DNA of 64,000 nt from Bacillota bacterium (lineage in GTDB: Bacteria; Bacillota; Clostridia; Christensenellales; SZUA-584), in contig JAEWCC010000015.1 in the NCBI GenBank assembly GCA_023390815.1, positions 67,384 to 131,383 of the forward strand. Reading direction: 5' to 3'. The position numbers and the translations under genes are program-made. The notes below the pieces were generated by a model. It did not search any database. It was not told where the DNA came from and saw nothing but the letters and a program-made list of their open reading frames with translations. Positions 17,982 through 25,451 of this stretch are shown in pieces. Each line of letters begins with the position of its first letter. Positions within the stretch are counted from its first letter, which is position 1.

Positions 17982-18518
17982 ATGAAGAACAAAATGCGAT
18001 GGAAAATAGCGCTGCTTTTGCTTGCGGCGCTGCTACTCATAGCGCTGTGCGGCGCATGCGGGGCGGAGCCGCCGCTGCGGCTGCATATCATGGCCAATTC
18101 GGACAGCGACACGGATCAGCAGGTTAAAATGGAAGTGCGCGACGCGGTGCTGCTGGCGACAGCGCAGGGCATCGAACAGTGCGAGAACGAAGCGGATGCG
18201 GAAGAATATATTAGCGAAAACCTTGAGATAATAGAGGCAACGGCAAACGCGGTGCTGGAGGAAAAAGGCGCGAATTACACCGCGCATGCGCAGATCGGCA
18301 CTTACCACTTCCCTGACCGGACTTATGGGGATGTCACCTACCCCGAAGGAGACTACCGCGCAGTGCGCATCGTACTCGGAGAGGGCGAAGGGCATAACTG
18401 GTGGTGCGTAATGTTCCCACCGCTCTGCATATCCGAAATCACGGGGGAAGACGAAGACACGGAATACACCTCGTTTTTCGCAGAGCTATGGGAGGACTGG
18501 TTTGGCGTTTGTCCGTAA
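17982..18518 (+). CDS. spoIIR: Stage II sporulation protein R
   Basis: SpoIIR is made in the forespore and acts across the septum to trigger SpoIIGA cleavage of pro-sigma-E in the mother cell. The family pattern is clear: LRLHIMANSDSDTDQQVKME near the start of the mature part and NWWCVMFPPLC near the end. The N-terminus is hydrophobic and ends LCGACGAE, which reads as a lipobox; most characterised SpoIIR proteins are secreted, so lipidation here is an inference. The ATG at 17982 sits on the AAGG site itself; an ATG at 17994 has better spacing and may be the true start. It is followed at 21 bases by sleB. Confidence 0.92.
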   Translation: MKNKMRWKIALLLLAALLLIALCGACGAEPPLRLHIMANSDSDTDQQVKMEVRDAVLLATAQGIEQCENEADAEEYISENLEIIEATANAVLEEKGANYTAHAQIGTYHFPDRTYGDVTYPEGDYRAVRIVLGEGEGHNWWCVMFPPLCISEITGEDEDTEYTSFFAELWEDWFGVCP

Positions 18519-18539
18519 ATTACCCACGGGAGAAGCATC

Positions 18540-19247
18540 ATGAACAAGCGCACGCTCAAAATACCGCTGGCGGTACTGATGGTATTGGTCACGGTATTTT
18601 TTTGCAGCTGTGAGGCAATCCCTGCGGCGGCTTACAAGTTTGGCTCGCAGGGGGATCAGGTGAAGGAAATTCAGCAGCGGCTCAAGGACTGGGGATACTA
18701 TTTCGGTAATGTGGACGGCTATTACGGTAAGGCGACCGAGGACGCCGTGATCGACTTCCAGATCAAACACGGCATCTCGGTCGATGGCATTGTAGGAAGC
18801 CAAACCGCTGAAAAGCTGGGCGTTTCCGTACAGGGCGGTAATAGCACGAGCGGCGGAGACACCGGCGGTGGCGGTGGAGGCGGCGGAGCCTCCAACGACA
18901 GCGACGTCTATCTGCTGGCGCAGCTCGTGTACGGGGAGGCCCGCGGTGAGCCCTATAAAGGGCAGGTGGCGGTTGCGGCTGTAGTGCTCAACAGGGTGGA
19001 AAGCAGCAAGTTCCCCAACAGCATCGCCAAGGTCATTTATCAGAGCGGCGCTTTTGACGTTGTGGATGACGGGCAGATCAACCTCGCCCCAGACCAGAAC
19101 GCGCTCTCCGCCGCGCGCGACGCGATAAACGGCTGGGACCCTTCCGGCGGCGCGCTGTTCTATTACAACCCGGCAACATCGACAAGCGGGTGGATCTGGT
19201 CGAGACCGATCATCGTGGTCATCGGCGGCCACAATTTCTGCAGCTAG
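18540..19247 (+). CDS. sleB: Spore cortex-lytic enzyme SleB
   Basis: SleB is a lytic transglycosylase that degrades cortex peptidoglycan containing muramic-delta-lactam during germination. Order of parts: signal sequence (about 1-30), a peptidoglycan-binding domain with QGDQVKEIQQRLKDWGYY and a DGYYGKATEDAV repeat (about 38-98), a Gly/Ser-rich linker, then the SleB/CwlJ hydrolase domain from LLAQLVYGEARGEP to FYYNP near the end. The likely catalytic glutamate is in YGEARGE. The signal region contains FFCSCEA, so lipidation is possible. It is followed 10 bases later by ypeB, its usual partner. Confidence 0.95.
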   Translation: MNKRTLKIPLAVLMVLVTVFFCSCEAIPAAAYKFGSQGDQVKEIQQRLKDWGYYFGNVDGYYGKATEDAVIDFQIKHGISVDGIVGSQTAEKLGVSVQGGNSTSGGDTGGGGGGGGASNDSDVYLLAQLVYGEARGEPYKGQVAVAAVVLNRVESSKFPNSIAKVIYQSGAFDVVDDGQINLAPDQNALSAARDAINGWDPSGGALFYYNPATSTSGWIWSRPIIVVIGGHNFCS

Positions 19248-19257
19248 GAGGCGGCAC

Positions 19258-20580
19258 ATGAAAACGATTACGCGGATCATCGCGGCTTGCGTGGCCGGGG
19301 CGCTCATCGTGGGGCTTTCGGTTTACGCGATCATACTCAGCGACCGCAATGCGGCGCTCAAGAACCAAGTCACAGCGGTATATCAGAAGGCGTTTGAAGA
19401 CCTCACGAACGACTTTACGAGTATGCAAACCAAGCTGGCTAAGTTGGAAGTGGCGAGCGATGCCAACCAGTACGCCGCGCTGCTGATGGACGTCTGGAGG
19501 CAGACGGGCGATACCGAAAGCTCCATTTCGGCGCTGCCCGTGTCGTATAACGCCACGTCGCCGCTGACGCAGTTCATCAACCGGACGGGCGACTACTGCC
19601 GATACCTCCAGCAAAAGATCTCCCTCGGGCAGGAGATTACCGAAGACGACCTCGCGCAGATACGTGCGCTATCCGAATCGTGCGGCCAGATCAACACCGC
19701 CATCGAAGGGATCCGCCAGCAGGGTTATCCCACCGAAGCGGGCTTTGCCGACGCCGCCTTTCTCACTGACCAGCCGATGAACGGCAACATTGACTTCACC
19801 AATCAGGAGTTCCCGCGGCTCATCTACGACGGGCCTTTCTCCGAGAGCACCGAGAACAAGCAGCCGGAGGGCCTCGGCGCGGAGCCGGTAACGGCGCAGC
19901 AGGCGGCGAAGATTGCGGCGGACTTCATGGGTGTGGACGAAGGCACGCTCGTGAATGACTGCGATCAGGGAGGTACCATGCCCGCATACGGTTTTTCAGG
20001 CACACAAGACAGCCTTCCCTTTACCATCTTGATCACCAAACAGGGAGGTCAGGTGCTGTATTTCATGTGCCAGACGCAGGGCGGCATCTCCGCGATGCCG
20101 AGTGACGAACGTTACGCGCAGCTCACGTCCTTCGCGCAGCAGTACTGTGCCGTCAAAGGCTACGGGCAGACCCTGCCGAGCTACGCACAGTTTTACAACG
20201 GCTTGGCGCTGATCAATCTCGCAGCGATGCAGGACGGCGCGATCCTATATCCTGATCTCATTAAGGTATGGATCGACATCTCCGCAAACCGGGTAGTGGG
20301 CATCGACGCGTACAACTATCTGATGTCTCACAAGGACCGCGATCTGCCCTCCGCAGCGTTTACCCAGGAGCAGGCGGTGCAATCGCAATCCGGCCGCATG
20401 ACGGTGGAGCGCACGCGGCTCGCGCTCATCCCGCTCGCTTCCGGTCTGGAGAAGCTCTGCTGGGAGCTCAAAGGCACCGTCAACGGCAACGACTATCTGG
20501 TCTACGTCAACGTGGAGACAGGCGTGCAGGAGGATATCCTGATGATCCAGCATACCAACGACGGCACGCTGGTGATGTAA
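19258..20580 (+). CDS. ypeB: Germination protein YpeB
   Basis: YpeB is needed for stable placement of SleB in the spore and probably restrains its activity until germination. It is 440 residues, the expected size. There is one N-terminal transmembrane segment (about 5-28), then a helical region containing LSDRNAALKNQVTAVYQKAF, and a C-terminal half with PepSY-like repeats that begin near EPVTAQQAAKIAADFMG. It starts 10 bases after sleB with GGAGGCGG upstream. The sleB-ypeB pair is conserved in endospore formers. A terminator closes the cluster. Confidence 0.94.
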   Translation: MKTITRIIAACVAGALIVGLSVYAIILSDRNAALKNQVTAVYQKAFEDLTNDFTSMQTKLAKLEVASDANQYAALLMDVWRQTGDTESSISALPVSYNATSPLTQFINRTGDYCRYLQQKISLGQEITEDDLAQIRALSESCGQINTAIEGIRQQGYPTEAGFADAAFLTDQPMNGNIDFTNQEFPRLIYDGPFSESTENKQPEGLGAEPVTAQQAAKIAADFMGVDEGTLVNDCDQGGTMPAYGFSGTQDSLPFTILITKQGGQVLYFMCQTQGGISAMPSDERYAQLTSFAQQYCAVKGYGQTLPSYAQFYNGLALINLAAMQDGAILYPDLIKVWIDISANRVVGIDAYNYLMSHKDRDLPSAAFTQEQAVQSQSGRMTVERTRLALIPLASGLEKLCWELKGTVNGNDYLVYVNVETGVQEDILMIQHTNDGTLVM

Positions 20581-20592
20581 AAGACGTGATCT

Positions 20593-20620
20593 AAGGGCCT
20601 CGTCCTGCGGGGCCCTTTTG
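20593..20620 (+). terminator. Terminator after ypeB
   Basis: AGGGCCTCG and CGGGGCCCT form a stem (one G-T pair) around TCCTG, followed by TTTT. Confidence 0.85.
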
Positions 20621-20631
20621 CATGGATGTCA

Positions 20632-20660
20632 TTGATTTAACCAGGCGATTATGCTACGAT
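20632..20660 (+). promoter_or_regulatory. Promoter of the secreted DUF4424-like protein
   Basis: TTGATT (20632-20637), a 17-bp spacer and TACGAT (20655-20660). Expected start near 20667. Confidence 0.55.
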
Positions 20661-20722
20661 ATTCCAGATAGAGTCAGCATGAGATAGACAGACACAAGCC
20701 CGATGAACAAAACGGGGGTTGT

Positions 20723-21907
20723 ATGAAAAGGATCGTCATTCTCTTATTGGCTGTTTTTATCGCCGTGACGCTTTTCCCAATGTCCGCTTCCGCTGATGAT
20801 GGCACGCTGGGCGGCACGGGGATTACAGTCTTTCCAATCTTCGATACCGATGTGGAGATGGAGGAAGAGATTATTGATATTGTCGTACGCGACGACTGTT
20901 CCTATGTGACCTGCCAGTTCTTTTTCCACAACACGGGTGAAAGTACCAATCTTCTGGTGGGCTTTCCAACACAATCCCCCGGCGAATGCGAGTCTCAAGA
21001 AGAGCTGAATGAGGAAATGGAAGATGTGTATTATGCGGAGAGTCACGTAACACAGCTCAACTGGTTTCGCACATTTATAGATGGGAAAAAGGTTCACGTC
21101 ACCCTAAAGAAAGGGCTGGAGCCCGAGGGCAACAATGCGGATGCGCTCTATTTTCCCCAGTGGTATACCTGGCGCATGCACTTTAAAGCCGATGAGCGTG
21201 TCAAGGTGGTCAATAAATACTGGCTGCAGAATTCTTACGGCGGTGAAAATTCTGAATTGATCAGCTACATACTTCGCAGCGGTGCGACATGGAAAGGTCC
21301 TATTGGTAAAATCACCGTGCGTATACAGCTTCAGGATTACGATCTGTTCAGTACGTATTTTGACGGCATTCAGCCGACTTATATTAAAGAAGACGGCACC
21401 ATTGTTTGGGATGCGGAAAATATTGAGCCTGAACAGGACATTGAAGTTTGGACAGCCTATACTCCTAATTCACAAAGCGGCGACAATCCGTATAATGAAT
21501 ACGACGAGACAGAAGCGTCTCCATATGAATCGTATCGGAAAATGAACGTTCGGCTGATGCGCAACTTCTATGCCGGTCATTTTAACGGCGTCACGTGGTG
21601 GGGCAACAAGATGTTTGACCGGTTTGACCGGCAGGCGTCGCAAATCTATTACTGCATGGGCGTGAGCTATTTTAAGCTGGGCTATAGTGACAGGGCTTTA
21701 AAAATGTTCAGCCAAATTCAGGACGAGACGGATATGTACTATCTGCTGTCCGCCTACTACAAAGCGTTGATCTGCAAGGAAACGGGCGATGAAGCGGGAT
21801 ACCAATTATACTATGACTCCCTGAAACACTATACTCCCGATCCAGACGAAACCGGCTGGACAGCGCTCTGGGTACAATCCCGCTTAGTCGATCTGCAAGC
21901 CATGTAA
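20723..21907 (+). CDS. Secreted protein, DUF4424-like with C-terminal helical repeats
   Basis: A 394-residue exported protein of unknown function. A signal peptide with cleavage near SASA-DD is followed by a beta-rich region starting GGTGITVFPIFDTDVEMEEE and containing LLVGFPTQSP, which resembles DUF4424 from memory. The last 110 residues, from QASQIYYCMGVSYFKLGYSDRALK onward, look like one or two tetratricopeptide-type helical pairs, an addition not usual for DUF4424. There is no C-terminal membrane anchor, so the protein is probably released or bound at the cell surface. It is monocistronic with its own promoter and terminator. Confidence 0.65.
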   Translation: MKRIVILLLAVFIAVTLFPMSASADDGTLGGTGITVFPIFDTDVEMEEEIIDIVVRDDCSYVTCQFFFHNTGESTNLLVGFPTQSPGECESQEELNEEMEDVYYAESHVTQLNWFRTFIDGKKVHVTLKKGLEPEGNNADALYFPQWYTWRMHFKADERVKVVNKYWLQNSYGGENSELISYILRSGATWKGPIGKITVRIQLQDYDLFSTYFDGIQPTYIKEDGTIVWDAENIEPEQDIEVWTAYTPNSQSGDNPYNEYDETEASPYESYRKMNVRLMRNFYAGHFNGVTWWGNKMFDRFDRQASQIYYCMGVSYFKLGYSDRALKMFSQIQDETDMYYLLSAYYKALICKETGDEAGYQLYYDSLKHYTPDPDETGWTALWVQSRLVDLQAM

Positions 21908-21991
21908 TACTAAGCAAATACCGTGTTGAAAACATAGCGGGGCAATCACCCAATTAGATCAGGCTCCATGTATAGGAATTCAACAATAAGA

Positions 21992-22030
21992 GGACAAAGG
22001 CTGGCGTCGCTTGACTCCAGCCTTTGTTTA
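21992..22030 (+). terminator. Hairpin after the DUF4424-like gene
   Basis: ACAAAGGCTGG pairs perfectly with CCAGCCTTTGT around a 12-base loop, followed by TTTAA. The T run is short. Confidence 0.65.
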
Positions 22031-22045
22031 ATGGAACCCGTTCCA

Positions 22046-22083
22046 GAAAAACGCGCTGTCGGAACATCCGGCCAGCGCATTTT
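22046..22083 (-). terminator. Terminator of the 172-residue protein gene
   Basis: On the minus strand GCGCTG and CAGCGC pair across a 14-base loop, followed by GTTTTTC. Confidence 0.55.
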
Positions 22084-22103
22084 CGACCTTTTGCACGGTG
22101 CCC

Positions 22104-22622
22104 TCAGTATGACATCGGCCCCCGGTCCTCCCACCAGCCCAGCGCGACCTCCGCCGACACCTCGCCTCTTGGGGCATAGAGCAGCACGATAACAGACCCG
22201 CCCGGAGGAATGACGATCTTGCCGTAGTAGTTGCCGACAACCGTATCGTTGGCGGGGATTATCCGAGATAACAGGCTCACGCCTCCGGATGGCATTCCCT
22301 CCGCTTCAGGCTGATAAACGAGCTGCGCCCTTGGTTCCCGCTGCGGCGCCCTTGCCGTGTTGCTCGGCGAAACATACGGCGACATATAGCAGCGCCCCGT
22401 CGGCGCGTTTACCCAAAGCTGGCTGCGGAACGGCATATCCGAGTAGTTCGACACTGTAAACGTGTTGAAAAATAAATCGACTCCCGAACCGTGCGGATTT
22501 AACAGACCGCCCCAGGCGTTTTGCCCGCGGAGTGTCATCACCGGCGTATGTCCTATGAAATATTTACCCTCGAACGCTTTATTCACGCGGTATTCGAGGC
22601 TGGTCACTTCGTTTCGGTACAT
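22104..22622 (-). CDS. Hypothetical protein, possibly DUF6143-like
   Basis: A 172-residue protein without signal peptide or membrane helix. It appears beta-rich: GKYFIGHTPVMTLRGQNAWGG near the start, then FNTFTVSNYSDMPFRSQLW, and a closing stretch PPGGSVIVLLYAP. The middle is rich in Pro, Ser and Arg. I recall this pattern from a small Firmicutes family (DUF6143), but the assignment is uncertain and the function unknown. The ATG has GGAG about 10 bases upstream. It diverges from the LytTR operon. Confidence 0.55.
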   Translation of the reverse strand: MYRNEVTSLEYRVNKAFEGKYFIGHTPVMTLRGQNAWGGLLNPHGSGVDLFFNTFTVSNYSDMPFRSQLWVNAPTGRCYMSPYVSPSNTARAPQREPRAQLVYQPEAEGMPSGGVSLLSRIIPANDTVVGNYYGKIVIPPGGSVIVLLYAPRGEVSAEVALGWWEDRGPMSY

Positions 22623-22764
22623 TTGGCATCATCTCCATATGAATGGTTTCAACCTATTCTATGTGTCCGCACATCAAAGTGCTTTAAAGCGACGTACAGA
22701 GATATGGAACCTTTGCAACCTTTTTGCATCTCATGGTCGTAATATGCATCTCGCCCTCATCCGG

Positions 22765-22793
22765 TTGAAAGCGGGCAGCCGACAGGGTAATAT
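22765..22793 (+). promoter_or_regulatory. Possible promoter of the LytTR-DUF3021 operon
   Basis: TTGAAA (22765-22770), a 17-bp spacer and TAATAT (22788-22793), 30 bases before the LytTR start. Confidence 0.4.
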
Positions 22794-22821
22794 GATTTCA
22801 GCAAGAAAACGGAGGAACGTT

Positions 22822-23259
22822 ATGAAGCTGACCGTGAATCAATCCCCCGATGTTTCGGAAACGGAGGTCGTCATCACCTGCAGCATCGTGTCGCCCGAGC
22901 TGCAGAAGATCATCGACAGCCTCCGCGCGCTGGATTTCACATTGAGCGGCAGAAAGGAGGAGTCCTGGTATCGTATTCCCGTCGAGAAGGTATTCTACAT
23001 CGATTCTGTGGACGGGCGCTCGTTCATCTACTGTGCCGGAAGTTGCTTTGAAAGCAAAGCGAAGCTGTTCGAGCTGGAAGAGCAGCTGAAACCCCTTTCG
23101 TTCCTGCGCATCAGCAAGAACACCATTGTCAACCTGCGCGCCCTGAGGCACGCGCGTCCGCTGGAGCTGATGAAGATGGAATTGCTGCTGAAAAACGGAG
23201 AGAAACTGATTGTCACCCGTCACTATGTGAACGACTTTAAAAACGCTTTTGGTATCTGA
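22822..23259 (+). CDS. LytTR-domain DNA-binding regulator
   Basis: A stand-alone LytTR transcription factor of 145 residues. The LytTR domain fills the C-terminal two thirds, with WYRIPVEKVFYIDSVDGRSFIY at its start and FLRISKNTIVNLRALRH as the recognition region; the N-terminal 40 residues are a small alpha/beta extension. GGAGG lies 7 bases before the ATG, which decides the start over longer in-frame readings. The next gene encodes a DUF3021 membrane protein. LytTR-DUF3021 pairs are common in Firmicutes, where the membrane partner tends to hold the regulator inactive (as in the LytS-unrelated Streptococcus HdrM-HdrR type systems). Confidence 0.9.
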   Translation: MKLTVNQSPDVSETEVVITCSIVSPELQKIIDSLRALDFTLSGRKEESWYRIPVEKVFYIDSVDGRSFIYCAGSCFESKAKLFELEEQLKPLSFLRISKNTIVNLRALRHARPLELMKMELLLKNGEKLIVTRHYVNDFKNAFGI

Positions 23260-23272
23260 AAGGAGTATGACA

Positions 23273-23707
23273 ATGAAAAAGAACAAATCCGCACTTTTTG
23301 CCCGTATCACCGGCGCCGCAATGGTTTACTCGCTCGCCGTCGTGATTACCTGCCTCAACAGACTGTTTGAGATGGGTGCCGACCGTATGGTTTCCAACCT
23401 GTATTTTCTTCAACTTGCCGCGATGATCATCGGGCTGGAGATCGTCGATGCCGTCATGTCGCGCCTGATTGGCAAGTTCAAGGTATTTCTCGTAGTCAAC
23501 TTTGTCGCCATCCTTGCACTGACCATTGGGGCAGGGCTGCTGTTCGGCTGGTACGCGCTCAGCCTTGAAGGCCTCGCTTCCGTGGCTATTATCACGCTGA
23601 TCGTGTACAGCGCCGTCTACTGGTTTCTCATCAGCAAGCACAAAGCCGACGCCGCGAAGATCAACGCGAAGCTTAACGAGCTGAACAAGGATAACCCTTC
23701 GTCATAA
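23273..23707 (+). CDS. DUF3021 family membrane protein
   Basis: A 144-residue membrane protein with four predicted helices: residues of about 8-30, 40-60, 70-95 and 100-122. A charged C-terminal tail follows (KHKADAAKINAKLNELNKD). It matches the DUF3021 pattern found next to LytTR regulators. The likely role is to bind and restrain the LytTR protein at the membrane, by analogy with known pairs. The ATG at 23273 has AAAGGAG 7 bases upstream; an ATG two codons earlier is too close to that site. A hairpin terminator follows. Confidence 0.85.
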   Translation: MKKNKSALFARITGAAMVYSLAVVITCLNRLFEMGADRMVSNLYFLQLAAMIIGLEIVDAVMSRLIGKFKVFLVVNFVAILALTIGAGLLFGWYALSLEGLASVAIITLIVYSAVYWFLISKHKADAAKINAKLNELNKDNPSS

Positions 23708-23732
23708 GACAAAACTCAAGAGACATTAGCAA

Positions 23733-23760
23733 AGTCCCAAACGAGAGTGTGGGACTCTTG
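23733..23760 (+). terminator. Hairpin after the DUF3021 gene
   Basis: AGTCCCA and TGGGACT pair around a 10-base loop; the T run that follows is weak. Confidence 0.5.
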
Positions 23761-23783
23761 CCGCATACTAAGAATCGCTGTCT

Positions 23784-23888
23784 CTACGGCACGAATATCT
23801 CGCTCACCAACACCAGCTCGTCTCCCAGCATATAGAGCGTGCACTGAACACCGCCCTCGGAAGACGGTATAGACGCGAAGTTTTTACA
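23784..23888 (-). pseudogene. Truncated copy of the 3' end of a lipoprotein gene
   Basis: On the minus strand this stretch reads KNFASIPSSEGGVQCTLYML, then GDELVLVSEIFVP and a stop. It matches the last 34 residues of the lipoprotein encoded at 24811-25398, and about 80 bases are nearly identical at DNA level (plus 23783-23864 against 24808-24889). The frame and stop are preserved but no start or upstream part exists. It abuts, in another frame, the end of the 23884-24696 gene. It is a relic of a duplication. Confidence 0.85.
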
Positions 23889-24696
23889 TGGAGGAAGAGA
23901 GCAGAATCAGAATAAAGGATGCCATCAAACTCAGAAGATTGGCTGTAATCGCATATGCGACCCTCCCCCCTGTCTTTTCCCGACGGAGCAGCTTGTTATA
24001 AGCAAAGCTTTCTAGAATGACAATCATGGCCTCGATAATTCCAAATAATAATATATAGGCAAACGCCCCCCAAAACAGCATAATAAGGCCCATCGATACG
24101 ATAAGGAGAACCTGCGTTATTAAGTTTACGAGTAAAAAAGGTTTCCAATTTTCCTTTAATTTGAAACCAAAAAGCAAAAGTGCAATACCTTCTATCAATA
24201 TCGTAGCGGAAAAAGTCTGTGCAAATTGCAGCAGCCAATCTAGTAACATGCTTGCGTTCGCTGGAGTAATCTTCATCGTCGTATAATCAATCCTGATAAC
24301 GTCTGAAAACCTTGCCCTCCGGTAAACATCGGATACCCGTATCCCATCTTTTGATACGATTATAATCTTAAATGAAGAAGGAACCTGCATGTAGCTATGG
24401 TCGATCAAGCTTCCTCCACGAATTCCCCATAATTCACTCTGATGTACTAGTGCAGCACGATATCCGTCTTCATCATAGTCCCATAGCATGCGGTACAGTT
24501 CTTCGTTATAACCGTTGGGGGCATATGCCGCTTCCATTCCGTCTATATCGGAGACCAACAAATCAAGATAATATGTGCCACTTGGCGCATTTTCAACAGT
24601 AATGTCCAGAGATGACTTGGGGCCAAAATCGGCCAACGCAACCTTGGGAACCATGAGTATCGCTAGAACAATCACTAACAAATGTGATCTTTTCAT
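23884..24696 (-). CDS. Membrane protein with N-terminal extracytoplasmic domain, unknown
   Basis: A protein of about 270 residues that I do not recognise. A signal sequence (MKRSHLLVIVLAILMVPKVALA) precedes an extracytoplasmic domain of about 120 residues beginning DFGPKSSLDITVENAPSGTY. Four hydrophobic helices fill the C-terminal 120 residues. The ATG at 24696 has GGGGAG upstream and sits about 37 bases after an extended -10 promoter. It lies between an intact lipoprotein gene and a truncated copy of that gene, so it may have arrived with, or been bracketed by, the duplication. Similar signal-domain-4TM proteins of unknown role occur in Clostridia. Confidence 0.65.
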   Translation of the reverse strand: MKRSHLLVIVLAILMVPKVALADFGPKSSLDITVENAPSGTYYLDLLVSDIDGMEAAYAPNGYNEELYRMLWDYDEDGYRAALVHQSELWGIRGGSLIDHSYMQVPSSFKIIIVSKDGIRVSDVYRRARFSDVIRIDYTTMKITPANASMLLDWLLQFAQTFSATILIEGIALLLFGFKLKENWKPFLLVNLITQVLLIVSMGLIMLFWGAFAYILLFGIIEAMIVILESFAYNKLLRREKTGGRVAYAITANLLSLMASFILILLSSSM

Positions 24697-24739
24697 TATT
24701 TCTCCCCGAATTGGATAAAGAATTGGTTTCATTTTTTAA

Positions 24740-24748
24740 ATTATAGCA
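24740..24748 (-). promoter_or_regulatory. Extended -10 promoter of the signal-domain-4TM gene
   Basis: TGC-TATAAT on the minus strand, without a recognisable -35. Expected start near 24733. Confidence 0.5.
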
Positions 24749-24810
24749 TAATTCCTATAAAAAAGCAGCCAGTGGGCAGGTCTTCGGCTGCAACAGTCTA
24801 TTCGCCAGTG

Positions 24811-25398
24811 CTACGGTACCAATATCTCGCTCACCAACACCAGCTCGTCTCCCAGCATATAAAGCGTGCACTGAACACCGCCCTCAGAGCCTGCCACGTA
24901 ATCCGCAAATTTCTGGCTGATTTCACCTTCCACATGCCCGTTATATTGCGCGTAGGCAAAGCTCCCGTCGATCTCCTCAGAAACCGCTTTCGCATTCAGC
25001 AGATACGGCCCGCCGCCCTCACCGCCCGGCGTAAAGTTTGGGTTGTATTCGAGCCGGTCGATATGCAGTACACAGCCCGCTTCGGATAAATCGGTTTCGG
25101 TAATCAATGCAGGAAACGACGCGAGTGCCTCGCCCGAGCTTTCAACCTGATCCAGCAGGGACTCGATATCCGGGAAGCCGATTTCAAACTCTCCTTCGTA
25201 ATCCCCTTCATATCCTTCGCCGCCCTGCGCCTCGGCAAGCTGCTCCTCCAGCACCACGATCTGCGCCTCCAGCTGTGATATCTGCTGGTTCAATTGTGCG
25301 ACGTCTTCACTGGATTGACTCGTGGCCCCGCACGCGCAAAGTGTCACCAGCAGGATGATACAGATCACCAACCGTATCGCTTTCATCCAATTATTCAT
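24811..25398 (-). CDS. Coiled-coil lipoprotein, unknown
   Basis: A 195-residue lipoprotein. The signal peptide ends VTLCACGAT with a lipobox cysteine near residue 22. A short coiled coil follows (DVAQLNQQISQLEAQIVVLEEQL), then an acidic Gly/Glu-rich linker (GGEGYEGDYEGEFE). The C-terminal domain is soluble and ends GDELVLVSEILVP. GAGG lies before the ATG at 25398. Function unknown; the coiled coil suggests oligomerisation at the membrane surface. A truncated copy of its last 34 codons lies about 1 kb downstream. Confidence 0.75.
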   Translation of the reverse strand: MNNWMKAIRLVICIILLVTLCACGATSQSSEDVAQLNQQISQLEAQIVVLEEQLAEAQGGEGYEGDYEGEFEIGFPDIESLLDQVESSGEALASFPALITETDLSEAGCVLHIDRLEYNPNFTPGGEGGGPYLLNAKAVSEEIDGSFAYAQYNGHVEGEISQKFADYVAGSEGGVQCTLYMLGDELVLVSEILVP

Positions 25399-25451
25399 GT
25401 TTCCTCGGACCCCCTTAATCATCTTTTTTTCTTCTGCCGGAATACCGCTTC

